A DNA stretch of 34,636 nucleotides from an uncultured Gammaproteobacteria bacterium (GTDB taxonomy: Bacteria > Pseudomonadota > Gammaproteobacteria > SZUA-140): positions 1 to 34,636 of the forward strand of contig CALZHD010000013.1 in assembly GCA_945787155.1 (NCBI GenBank), read 5' to 3'. The stretch's first letter is position 1, and the number at the start of each line of letters is the position of its first letter. A program made the position numbers and the translations under genes. Below the pieces are notes generated by a model. It made no database searches and had not been told where the DNA came from. It worked only from the letters and a program-made list of their open reading frames with translations. Positions 1-7,587 of this stretch are shown here, piece after piece.

Positions 1-666
1 CTGTGAGTAGAGGATGGCATCATCGGAAGGCTCATCACCGATCAAAAGATACGCGCCCGGTACACGGGTATTTTTAGCGGCGCGACGAAAGGCGTCACCA
101 ATGGTTTCATTGTTGCCGATGAATGGTGCGCCCTGCATCAACATATCGAACATCTCACCCATCGAACCGGTGTAGGTTTTGGCGATACCATCTGAAAACC
201 AGGTGACGGCATCAAGATGCTTGCCGGAGCGGGTGACGATCACTCGCAGAACTGGAATCAAAAAATGTGACGCACCGTGCATCGAGCCGGTGGCATCGAT
301 AACCAGGTGAAGTTCCTTGCCGGGAATCTTTTTCAGCCCTTCGATAAAGATCTCAAAATCCTTACGCCCTTCACCTTCATCGAGACCGGCTGGCTTGAGC
401 ACCTTCTTCATTTGACTTTCGGAATCCATCTTTGCCATTTCATCCAGCTCGCCAAGCAGTCGGTCCATATCTGAACCGGACATATCAAGCTGTTGCTCAA
501 GCTTCGCCACTTTCTCTTTCAGCTTGGGCAACTGATCTTCTTCGGCCACCTTAGAGGTAATCAAAATAGTCACCAGTAAAAATATAAAGGTGGCGAGCAT
601 CAACAGCGCGACGTCCGAGAAACTTTCATGGACGTTGGTATAGGTAAATTTTCGTCGATCTTTCAC
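1..666 (-). CDS. MotB/ExbD-like membrane helix fused to von Willebrand A domain (C-terminus cut by window edge)
   Basis: The open frame runs from a GTG at 666 to the left edge without a stop, giving 222 visible residues. The N-terminus (SFSDVALLMLATFIFLLV, residues 15-32) is a single membrane helix with an aspartate, D18, at its start. That is where MotB and ExbD carry the proton-binding Asp. Residues 43-85 are charged and heptad-like, probably a coiled coil. A vWA domain follows, with strand ELHLVIDATGSM holding a MIDAS-type DxTxS (D144, T146, S148), a later NNET threonine and LIGDEPSDD. The gene starts 16 bases after the stop of the MotA/TolQ-like gene, so the two are almost certainly co-transcribed. 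I infer a proton-driven stator unit whose periplasmic part is a vWA domain instead of a peptidoglycan-binding domain. No strong ribosome binding site is seen. The missing C-terminus could hold further domains. Confidence 0.8.
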   Translation of the reverse strand, partial: MKDRRKFTYTNVHESFSDVALLMLATFIFLLVTILITSKVAEEDQLPKLKEKVAKLEQQLDMSGSDMDRLLGELDEMAKMDSESQMKKVLKPAGLDEGEGRKDFEIFIEGLKKIPGKELHLVIDATGSMHGASHFLIPVLRVIVTRSGKHLDAVTWFSDGIAKTYTGSMGEMFDMLMQGAPFIGNNETIGDAFRRAAKNTRVPGAYLLIGDEPSDDAILYSQ

Positions 667-682
667 GTGAGTGTGTTGTTAA

Positions 683-1693
683 CTATTCTTTGGGAGGACG
701 CGGGCGAGGTCTGAAGCGCAACAGGTCCTTGAGACGCTGCCAGAAGGTACGATTCAGATTCTGCATCAGGCGTGCCTCCTGGCGCATCAACATATAGCAC
801 TGGCGATTCATCTCGATGCTTTCAAGCAATGAGGTGCGCTCTTCCTGCGACAGGCCGCGCAGGTTTTCAACCTCCTGACGAAACTCTTCCATCGCCATGC
901 GCGATGCGCCAAAGGCCGACTGCAAGAACTTGACCCGTTCGCCGAGTGATTCCATTTCTGCATCGAGGAATCGAATATCGCGTTCCAGCGAAGGTTTGAA
1001 GTCGGCAGAGCAGTAAACCAGGCAGATGCGCATGGTGCAATCAAACAGCCCTTCGACCCCCTGTTCGGTGATCTGTGCAAAAACACGCAACAAAACGCCG
1101 CCCAGGATCGCGCCCAGCAATGTAGTGTAAAAGGCGGTACCCATGCCGCCCATCGCCTTGCGCAGACCTTGTAGTAGCTGTTCCTGATCATGCCCCAGGG
1201 CATCGAGTGAGCTGGTGAGACCCGTCAGGGTCAACGTGAGTCCCATCACGGTTCCGATCAAACCTAGCGTGATCAGCAGATTACCAGCCACTTCAATCGA
1301 GCGACTCATGCGTTGAAAAGTGGCCAGTTCCACATTGAGCAGCGCTTCAGCATCGGGCTTACTGTTGCTGTCCATCGCCATCTTCAGGGACTGGAAATAG
1401 CGCGCGACGGCACGACTTTCCGAGGTCGTTTCAAAACCGACCAACCCCTTCTCTCTCACATCGGACTCGATCTGTCTGGCCGCTAATGACTCTTTTGTCA
1501 GCGCTATGCTCAATGCGAGACTCGCGGCGAGACCAAACACAAAGAATGCAAGGATAATCCATGTAATGCGGGTCCTATCCTGCTCCAGCATCTCCCCGAT
1601 ACCGGCATCCTGATAGAAACTAAAATAGACGACCGTAGCCGCCAGCGCCCAGATGAACCACAATAGCAACGTGCGATAGGGACGATGCCTCAT
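683..1693 (-). CDS. MotA/TolQ/ExbB-family proton channel protein
   Basis: Inner-membrane channel subunit of the MotA/TolQ/ExbB superfamily. Numbered from the upstream start at 1711, helices lie near residues 13-31, 50-70, 143-165 and 188-212. The last two carry the family core: LGLIGTVMGLTL, then GGMGTAFYTTLLGAILGG. The C-terminal 110 residues are charged and probably coiled coil, in the cytoplasm. I chose ATG 1693 because GGAAGG lies 8 bases upstream. ATG 1711 is in frame, adds six residues and has only a distant GAGG. The next gene downstream encodes a MotB/ExbD-like helix plus vWA domain, so the pair looks like a two-part stator. It is neither classical MotA (flagellar) nor TolQ, since no tolR, tolA or motB with an OmpA domain is present. 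What the motor acts on cannot be told from here. Confidence 0.85.
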   Translation of the reverse strand: MRHRPYRTLLLWFIWALAATVVYFSFYQDAGIGEMLEQDRTRITWIILAFFVFGLAASLALSIALTKESLAARQIESDVREKGLVGFETTSESRAVARYFQSLKMAMDSNSKPDAEALLNVELATFQRMSRSIEVAGNLLITLGLIGTVMGLTLTLTGLTSSLDALGHDQEQLLQGLRKAMGGMGTAFYTTLLGAILGGVLLRVFAQITEQGVEGLFDCTMRICLVYCSADFKPSLERDIRFLDAEMESLGERVKFLQSAFGASRMAMEEFRQEVENLRGLSQEERTSLLESIEMNRQCYMLMRQEARLMQNLNRTFWQRLKDLLRFRPRPRPPKE

Positions 1694-1849
1694 GCTAACA
1701 CCTTCCACCATATCATCGCACGCCTCTGCACAGCAGGATTACTTCCCATCTCCCCCAACCTCATCGTGAACTGACATTATTATTCGTATAAATGGAAATA
1801 TAAATCAGAAAAGCCGACTTGTCTTCTTTAGCAATTGATTATGAGTGCA

Positions 1850-2533
1850 TCATCGACGCAGGAAACGAATCCAGCGCCAGATGTTCAAAAGACTCGACAG
1901 CGAGGCCGCCAGATAGGTCAATGCGCAGGCGCGTAGAATTTTTCTGGCAACGCGCTCTTCAGCTCGAGAGAGGTATTGCCCCGCTTTGATCAACGGCATC
2001 GCCTTGCCAAAGCTGGCATCCCACTCCACTGGCAGCGTCACCAGATGCACCAGCGCGGAAACCCCTAAACTCGCCAGCCCGACTAAAAACATCAGCATGC
2101 CTGCCGAAGGGGCACGTGTCACGCCGACCAGCAGCGGTGCTGCAAACATGGCCAACGAACCCGCCTTTTCCGTGACCTGTGCAATCCGCACCAGCCTGCC
2201 ACGCAACATCAGCTTAGGATCTCCCTCCTTATGCTGAATGGCATGCCCCACTTCGTGCGCTGCGACCGCGACGGCAGTGAGTGACTTACCATCGAAGTTG
2301 GCTTCGCTGAGACGCACGCAGCGATCGGTGGGATCGTAGTGATCACCCAACGCTGTCTTTTCAACCTTAACGGTTTCCAGCCCAGATTTTTTCAACAGAT
2401 GACGGGCAAACTCCGCGCCATTGCCAGGATAGTGCGCCTGATGCTCGCTGTAACGAGAAAGCACCGAACGCGCCCACAGTTGTGGGCCAAAAACCAACGC
2501 TAACACGAGCAACAATAGAATGACCAGATGCAT
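1850..2533 (-). CDS. YugP-like neutral zinc metallopeptidase (membrane)
   Basis: Membrane-bound zinc metallopeptidase of the YugP/Zn_peptidase_2 family (PF04298). The zinc site is HEVGH (residues 93-97 from ATG 2533) within AVAAHEVGHAIQH. Other family marks are the N-terminal anchor helix (about 3-20), two hydrophobic segments at about 125-165, and the VTLPVEWDASFGKA stretch. The length of 227 residues is normal for the family. The first in-frame start at 2536 is a TTG, so the ATG at 2533 is preferred. It lies in a same-strand row, 59 bases after the lipoprotein gene and about 140-156 bases before the channel gene. Its substrate is unknown. It may act on membrane or cell-envelope proteins, and a link to the neighbouring channel genes is only contextual. 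Confidence 0.88.
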   Translation of the reverse strand: MHLVILLLLVLALVFGPQLWARSVLSRYSEHQAHYPGNGAEFARHLLKKSGLETVKVEKTALGDHYDPTDRCVRLSEANFDGKSLTAVAVAAHEVGHAIQHKEGDPKLMLRGRLVRIAQVTEKAGSLAMFAAPLLVGVTRAPSAGMLMFLVGLASLGVSALVHLVTLPVEWDASFGKAMPLIKAGQYLSRAEERVARKILRACALTYLAASLSSLLNIWRWIRFLRR

Positions 2534-2592
2534 CAATTAACATCCAGAAAAAAGGGCAAGCGACTCACAATACGACTAAGGAAAAGGACGAA

Positions 2593-3135
2593 CTAGCCCC
2601 CATCAGCCTGAGAAATCGGTTTCTTCCTGGCAGGGCCAACCGCACGCATAAAGCGACTTTTCTCTTTTGCGGCTGCCAGATCAATCATATGAGGCAAAAA
2701 GAAGACACCACGAAATTCACCGTCAACGGGCTCAATCGAAAGATAATAGGTAGAGCCCGCCTCGAACTCAAAACGCTTTGTCCGCTGCATCTCTTTGAAT
2801 TCACGAAATGGACCTGCATTCGTCAGCGATTTGATCGTGACATCCACCTCACCAGGCTTGAGGTGCACAACGGTATATTCAGACTTAACCAGATTTATCA
2901 GTAGCTCTTTATTCAGCTCCACCGCCAAACGGTTATCTGCCGCCCCCATGTAACGCTCAGTATCAGGTCGAATAAAGTAAACCGCCGCATAATTGCCAGA
3001 CCCCTTCTGAATGAGGGAGTGGTCATCTTCTATCAGCGTTCCCATCGGACCACCCGACAGAGGTGAGCCGGCACATCCAGCAAGCAAAAAGGCCACTATC
3101 AGCAGTAAAGCTGCCATTCCCCTACCCTCTTTCAT
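2593..3135 (-). CDS. DUF2846-like lipoprotein
   Basis: Predicted lipoprotein of 180 residues. The signal sequence has a basic start (KEGR), a hydrophobic stretch and a lipobox LLAG/C with the lipidated Cys at 21. The mature part has the pattern of DUF2846 proteins: YFIRPDTERYMGAA, a strand ending HLKPGEVDVTI, and FEFEAGSTYYLSIE. This suggests a small beta-sandwich anchored in the outer or inner membrane. ATG 3135 keeps the positive n-region and is therefore preferred over the internal ATG at 3117, although that one has GAGGG 7 bases upstream. It is the first gene of the minus-strand row that leads to the zinc protease and the channel pair. The molecular role of the family is not established. 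Confidence 0.75.
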   Translation of the reverse strand: MKEGRGMAALLLIVAFLLAGCAGSPLSGGPMGTLIEDDHSLIQKGSGNYAAVYFIRPDTERYMGAADNRLAVELNKELLINLVKSEYTVVHLKPGEVDVTIKSLTNAGPFREFKEMQRTKRFEFEAGSTYYLSIEPVDGEFRGVFFLPHMIDLAAAKEKSRFMRAVGPARKKPISQADGG

Positions 3136-3479
3136 TTCTGAAGAACCCCCACGAAAGAATTAATCAAATTACGATCAAGGATCGATCATCTCATTCATTT
3201 TGCATCAAAACAAGCGCTTGGAGCCGTATTATGCTGTCTCAGCGCGTGTTATCTAGTGCCAAAACTTGCCACATCCTCTCGCGTTTGATTCAATACACTG
3301 TTTTACCCGCGCGCTGTAACGATAATGGTCACTGTCCGTACTAAAAATGCACGAGAGACAGGCGCAATAATAAGAAATTTCGATTGTGGGTGCCCTGCAA
3401 AGAACCAGAAATAAGCACGCACTCATAACCTTAAGCTACAGATTTACAAAGACTTTATAACCTTTAAGGGAGATTCAAC
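3136..3479. other. Intergenic region between divergent lipoprotein and prk genes
   Basis: This stretch of 344 bases separates two divergent genes and must hold both promoters. I see no convincing open frame, tRNA or strong hairpin. An AAGGGAG ribosome binding site lies just before the prk start, at about 3465-3471. No sigma-70 hexamer pair with good spacing stands out, and no LysR/CbbR-type dyad is clear by eye. Confidence 0.5.
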
Positions 3480-4349
3480 ATGTCTGTTAAACATCCAGTC
3501 ATTGTCGTGACCGGCTCATCAGGCGCTGGCACCACTACGGTCAAAAACGCTTTTGAGCATATGTTTCATCGTGAAGGCATCAATGCCGCCGTCATCGAAG
3601 GTGATGCCTTCCACCGCTATGACCGCCTCACAATGAAAGAAAAGGTGGCTGAGGCAGCAAAAGAGGGCATTGACCTGAGCCATTTCGGCCCTGACGCCAA
3701 TATTTTCGACAAGCTCGAAGCGCTTTTCAAGAGCTACAGCGAGACAGGCACCGGCCAGATGCGTAAATACCTGCACGATGAGGTTGAAGCCGCGCCCTAT
3801 AAACAGGACCCCGGCACCTTCACCCCATGGGAACCGGTTCCCGAAGGTACCGACATTCTTTTCTATGAAGGCCTGCATGGCGGCGTGGTGACCAAAGAGG
3901 TCGATGTTGCCAGATGGGTTGACCTGCTGGTTGGCGTGGTGCCGATTGTAAACCTGGAGTGGATCCAGAAAATTCATCGCGACACTGCCCAGCGCGGCTA
4001 CTCTGCCGAAGCTGTCACCGACACCATCCTGCGTCGTATGCCGGACTATGTAAACACTATCACCCCTCAGTTTTCACGCACTGATATTAACTTCCAGCGT
4101 GTACCAGTGGTTGATACCTCAAATCCTTTCATCTCTCGTGATATCCCGACCCCGGATGAGAGCCTGATTGTAATTCGTTTCAGACATCCAGAAAAACATG
4201 ACTTGCCTTACTATCTTTCAATGTTGAAGGATTCATGGATGTCGCGCCCAAACACCATCGTACTGCCGGGTGGCAAGATGGGTCTAGCGATGGAGATTAT
4301 CCTCAACCCAGTTGTTCATGACATGATGGAAAAACAACGCACTGCCTAA
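3480..4349 (+). CDS. prk: Phosphoribulokinase (class I, proteobacterial type)
   Basis: Phosphorylates ribulose-5-phosphate to ribulose-1,5-bisphosphate with ATP, the step before Rubisco in the Calvin cycle. The 289 residues match the proteobacterial octameric class I enzyme. Visible are the P-loop GSSGAGTTT (12-20), the substrate-site cluster D42, H45, R49 in EGDAFHRYDR, the catalytic-lid Glu in YEGLHGG (E130), and K164, R167, D168, R172 in QKIHRDTAQRG. These sit at nearly the same numbers as in the Rhodobacter enzyme. A good AAGGGAG site precedes the ATG, and a terminator follows at 4391, so it is a single-gene unit. No Rubisco or cbbR gene is in the window. Enterobacterial PrkB homologues exist without a Calvin cycle, so autotrophy is suggested, not proven. 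Confidence 0.93.
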   Translation: MSVKHPVIVVTGSSGAGTTTVKNAFEHMFHREGINAAVIEGDAFHRYDRLTMKEKVAEAAKEGIDLSHFGPDANIFDKLEALFKSYSETGTGQMRKYLHDEVEAAPYKQDPGTFTPWEPVPEGTDILFYEGLHGGVVTKEVDVARWVDLLVGVVPIVNLEWIQKIHRDTAQRGYSAEAVTDTILRRMPDYVNTITPQFSRTDINFQRVPVVDTSNPFISRDIPTPDESLIVIRFRHPEKHDLPYYLSMLKDSWMSRPNTIVLPGGKMGLAMEIILNPVVHDMMEKQRTA

Positions 4350-4390
4350 TCTCTCATCTGTCACAAGGCAGACTTTAAGCAGACACTAAA

Positions 4391-4419
4391 CGCCACCCTC
4401 TCAGGGTGGCGTTTTTTTT
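4391..4419 (+). terminator. Intrinsic terminator of prk
   Basis: A perfect 9-bp stem (CGCCACCCT / AGGGTGGCG) with a CTC loop is followed directly by eight T. It begins 42 bases after the prk stop codon. Confidence 0.95.
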
Positions 4420-4774
4420 GCGGTATAAAAACATATCGAATCATTAACTATCAATATGATAGAAATAATTACGGGTGACTAATGAATTTTATAGTTAACC
4501 TTAGAAATCCGGCACATCCCGACTGTGTAGGGGGGAAGTTCAAGTTACAGATAATCCATTACCTGACTTGAAACTCGTCACAGCCGGGAGTACCGGTCAA
4601 TCGCCATCCCTTGCACCATCTGGGGTCTAATACTCCTACCTCAGAAAGGGGGGGGAGGTGCTTTGGGATGTCTGTAGTGCGAAAAGAGTATATGCGATAA
4701 CCCAACCTAAATCAATTACTTTTTGCATGGGAATTATTGACTAATCTAGGTGGTTATTAAATCACCACTTCATT
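4420..4774. repeat. Non-coding region with two adjacent imperfect inverted repeats
   Basis: About 355 bases lie between the convergent prk and aldehyde dehydrogenase genes, with no credible gene. Two palindromic structures sit side by side. The first has outer arms 4517-4527 (TCCCGACTGTG) and 4579-4589 (CACAGCCGGGA), with inner arms 4537-4545 and 4566-4575 (AGTTCAAGT / ACTTGAAACT). The second has arms 4605-4617 (CATCCCTTGCACC) and 4657-4670 (GGTGCTTTGGGATG). A G-rich run lies at 4648-4655. They could be a decayed mobile repeat or a structured RNA. No family is recognised. Confidence 0.55.
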
Positions 4775-6292
4775 TCAGCCAAGATCAAATTTAATGCCCT
4801 GAGCAAGCGGTAACTCACACCCCCAATTGATGGTGTTGGTCTGACGCCGCATATAGGCCTTCCAGCAATCGGAGCCTGCCTCACGTCCACCGCCGGTCTC
4901 TTTTTCACCACCAAAGGCGCCACCAATCTCAGCACCGGAAGTGCCAATATTGACGTTCGCTATGCCGCAATCGCTGCCACGCGCAGACAAAAATTGCTCG
5001 GCATGCTGCAACGTGCTGGTGAAGATTGCCGATGACAGCCCCTGCGGTACATCGTTTTGCATCGCGATCGCCTCGTCGAGTGTTTTATATTTCATTACAT
5101 AGAGGATTGGCGCGAAGGTCTCGTCTTTAACTATCTCACTCTGCCGCTTTACCTCAATCAGCGTCGGTTCGACAAAACAACCCTTGCCACGTCGAGCCTT
5201 GCCACCACTCAATAGCTTGCCACCCTGCTGCACGGCCTGCACGACAGCCGCTTTAAATTGACGTACCGCATCGTCATCGATCAACGGCCCCATCAGCGTA
5301 CGCTTACGCAGAGGATCACCAATGCGCACCTGGCCATAGGCACTCACCAATCCAGCAATCAATTTTTTATAGCTCTTTTGATGCACAATCAAACGACGCG
5401 TTGAGGTGCAACGCTGTCCCGCCGTACCCACGGCGCCAAAAACAATCGCGGGAATTGCCAGTTCGAGATTGGCTGACTCATCAACAATAATGGCATTATT
5501 ACCACTACACTCCAGCAGGTAACGCCCCAATCGACGTGAGACGCGCGTTGCCACCTCATGCCCGACACGACTCGAGCCGGTAAACGACACCAGCGCCACT
5601 CGTCGATCATCGACAAAACGTTGCGCCAGGTCAGTGTCCGCCGGTAGAAACAACGAAAAGATTCCAGCATACCCCATCTTCTCCAGCACCTGGTTACATA
5701 TCTGCTGTACCGCAATCGCACACAGCGGGGTCTTTGATGACGGCTTCCACACCACGGTATTGCCACAGATCGCAGCGATAAAGGCGTTCCACGCCCACAC
5801 CGCAACCGGAAAATTGAAAGCACTAATCACACCGACCACGCCAAGCGGGTGCCACTGCTCATACATACGGTGCTCAGGACGCTCAGAGTGCATGGTATTG
5901 CCGTACAACATGCGTGACTGCCCCACCGCAAGGTCGGCGATGTCGATCATCTCCTGCACCTCGCCATCAGCCTCTTGCTTGATCTTGCCCATCTCCATCG
6001 CGACCAATGAACCCAGTGCATCTTTGTTTTCACGCAGCACATTGCCGATTTGTCGAATCACCTCACCACGCTGAGGGGCTGGCACACGCGCCCATTCACG
6101 CTGCGCGGCAACACTTTCACAGATCACCCTTTCATAATCTTTTGCACTGCTGGCATAGGCGTTGGCGATCAACTCACCTGTCGCTGGGTTGAGCGATTCA
6201 ATCACACCTGCATCGCGCGTCTTTAACCAACAGCCATTGCTATAAGTTGCCAGATTATTTTTTTTGAGCTTCAGGGCCTTCAGCACATCCAT
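4775..6292 (-). CDS. amaB: Alpha-aminoadipate semialdehyde dehydrogenase (ALDH7 family)
   Basis: NAD-dependent oxidation of 2-aminoadipate 6-semialdehyde (or its cyclic form P6C) to 2-aminoadipate in lysine breakdown. The 505 residues follow ALDH7A1/antiquitin closely: [20 protein letters not shown]160, K183 in [15 protein letters not shown], catalytic Cys C295 in [12 protein letters not shown], and the C-terminal blocks [20 protein letters not shown] and LPLAQGIKF. The general-base Glu is kept (E261), but its motif reads LLECSGNN where the family normally has LELGGNN. GGAG lies 8 bases before the ATG. The start is 37 bases after the saccharopine dehydrogenase stop, so both form one operon. 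Substrate assignment rests on subfamily similarity plus the neighbours. Confidence 0.9.
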   Translation of the reverse strand: MDVLKALKLKKNNLATYSNGCWLKTRDAGVIESLNPATGELIANAYASSAKDYERVICESVAAQREWARVPAPQRGEVIRQIGNVLRENKDALGSLVAMEMGKIKQEADGEVQEMIDIADLAVGQSRMLYGNTMHSERPEHRMYEQWHPLGVVGVISAFNFPVAVWAWNAFIAAICGNTVVWKPSSKTPLCAIAVQQICNQVLEKMGYAGIFSLFLPADTDLAQRFVDDRRVALVSFTGSSRVGHEVATRVSRRLGRYLLECSGNNAIIVDESANLELAIPAIVFGAVGTAGQRCTSTRRLIVHQKSYKKLIAGLVSAYGQVRIGDPLRKRTLMGPLIDDDAVRQFKAAVVQAVQQGGKLLSGGKARRGKGCFVEPTLIEVKRQSEIVKDETFAPILYVMKYKTLDEAIAMQNDVPQGLSSAIFTSTLQHAEQFLSARGSDCGIANVNIGTSGAEIGGAFGGEKETGGGREAGSDCWKAYMRRQTNTINWGCELPLAQGIKFDLG

Positions 6293-6329
6293 CGCCGCAC
6301 TCCTTTCTCAAGCATCATTAAACAACGCA

Positions 6330-7436
6330 TCACGCATAATACTTGCCAAAACGGTTACTGGTCACCTCTGCAAGAGTGACCGACTCCTGTGTCACGAAGC
6401 CATGATATCGTTCGCTATTGTCAAGTACGATGTCCATTGCACTGCAAATACCCGCGGCTGTCGTCACCTGAATCGACGACCATAACTTACCGGCGATCTC
6501 CTGCGGATAAACCTTTTTTACATAATTCTCTTCGAGGAACTGCCCTTTGTGCTTGCCAGCAACGGCCACATAGATCAACACCACATCCTGCAATGTCTTG
6601 GGTATGGCACGCTCGAGGATGCGCTTCAGCGTCGCGCGGTCTTCATTGAGACGTAACTCATTCATCAGCAGCTTAATCTCTTTACAGTGGCCGGGATAGC
6701 GCATCGTTTTATAGTTCATGGTACGAATCATACCGTCATAAGTTTCACACAATGTACCGAGCCCCCCCGAGGTATTAAAGGCCTCGTACAACACACCATC
6801 AAGGGTGATCGTCTCATACCCTTCAAGCGGCTGTAACGCGACAAATTCGCCGTTTTCGATGCCGTAACAGGTGTTGCCATATTCATTGATCAAGCCATCG
6901 GTCGACCACGTGAGCGAATATTTTAGTGCATTGTTAGGGTTAACGGGTAGCGCACCCACGCGCATCTTGACCATATCGACCATCTCGAATTTCTTCATCA
7001 GGTCACTCGCAACAATACTGATAAATCCCGGCGCGAGTCCGCACTGCGGCATAAAGATATTGTCACTGCCCTTGCTGACGTTCTGCACATGACGGGTGAC
7101 ACCAACATCCTCGGTGAGATCAAAATAGTTCAGGCCATGTTTTGCAGCCAGATCAGCGACCAGCGTATTGCAATAATAGGGTAGCCCCGAGATCACGGAA
7201 TCAAATTTTCCAGCGCCATTCTGACCCGCCATGGTCCGCGCCAGCGCTTGCTCATCCTGTGCGTCAAGTGGAAAAATTGTCACATGAGCAAGCCCAAGCT
7301 CCGCCACCAGTTTCTTCGCTTCATCGGTCTCAAGACTGCCCACATGGACCTCATAGGCGCCGGACTCCGCCAGCATGGTAGCAATCAACGAACCAATCTT
7401 CCCTGCCCCCAGTAGCAACACCTTTCGCATAGTCAT
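6330..7436 (-). CDS. Saccharopine dehydrogenase family protein
   Basis: NAD(P)-binding enzyme of the saccharopine dehydrogenase family. The Rossmann start is KVLLLGAGKIG (residues 5-15). Family hallmarks include CGLAPGFISIVASDL, STDGLINEYGN, TSGGLGTL and MRYPGHCKEIKLL. At 368 residues it is the size of a stand-alone Lys9-type reductase, lacking the lysine-ketoglutarate reductase half of the animal and plant fusion enzyme. It probably converts saccharopine to glutamate and aminoadipate semialdehyde, feeding the next gene, which oxidises that semialdehyde. Start codons at 7436 and 7430 are both possible and have only a weak GGG upstream. It is divergent from the HglS-like gene across a short shared promoter region. 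A carboxynorspermidine or other saccharopine-like substrate is possible but less likely given the neighbours. Confidence 0.87.
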   Translation of the reverse strand: MTMRKVLLLGAGKIGSLIATMLAESGAYEVHVGSLETDEAKKLVAELGLAHVTIFPLDAQDEQALARTMAGQNGAGKFDSVISGLPYYCNTLVADLAAKHGLNYFDLTEDVGVTRHVQNVSKGSDNIFMPQCGLAPGFISIVASDLMKKFEMVDMVKMRVGALPVNPNNALKYSLTWSTDGLINEYGNTCYGIENGEFVALQPLEGYETITLDGVLYEAFNTSGGLGTLCETYDGMIRTMNYKTMRYPGHCKEIKLLMNELRLNEDRATLKRILERAIPKTLQDVVLIYVAVAGKHKGQFLEENYVKKVYPQEIAGKLWSSIQVTTAAGICSAMDIVLDNSERYHGFVTQESVTLAEVTSNRFGKYYA

Positions 7437-7587
7437 ACTTTTGCCCGTATTTGCCGATATAATTAGAGAATGGCTGCTGGTATCGATGATCCCTCTGCCA
7501 CCCTTAACCAGTCAGGTTTCAAGCCGTTTCAACCTGTCACCCGTCCAAATATTGATCATCGCCTACACATCATTGCTGGAGCCTGTC

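Noticed and set aside
683-1711. Assignment of the channel protein to flagellar MotA or to ZorA of a Zorya system.
   Set aside because: No flagellar genes, no MotB or ZorB with an OmpA domain and no ZorC/D/E are in view. The partner has a vWA domain, so only superfamily level is supported.
4648-4655. Run of G that could be a quadruplex or slippage site.
   Set aside because: A single run without the four spaced tracts needed, in non-coding DNA.
5634-6192. Long open frames opposite the aldehyde dehydrogenase, and similar ones opposite accC, uup, prmA, dusB and the propeller genes.
   Set aside because: They are shadows of strongly conserved genes, with no recognisable domains or start signals.
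7375-7587. N-terminal extension of the HglS-like frame.
   Set aside because: It overlaps the start of the divergent saccharopine dehydrogenase gene, and a good start with GGAG lies at 7588.
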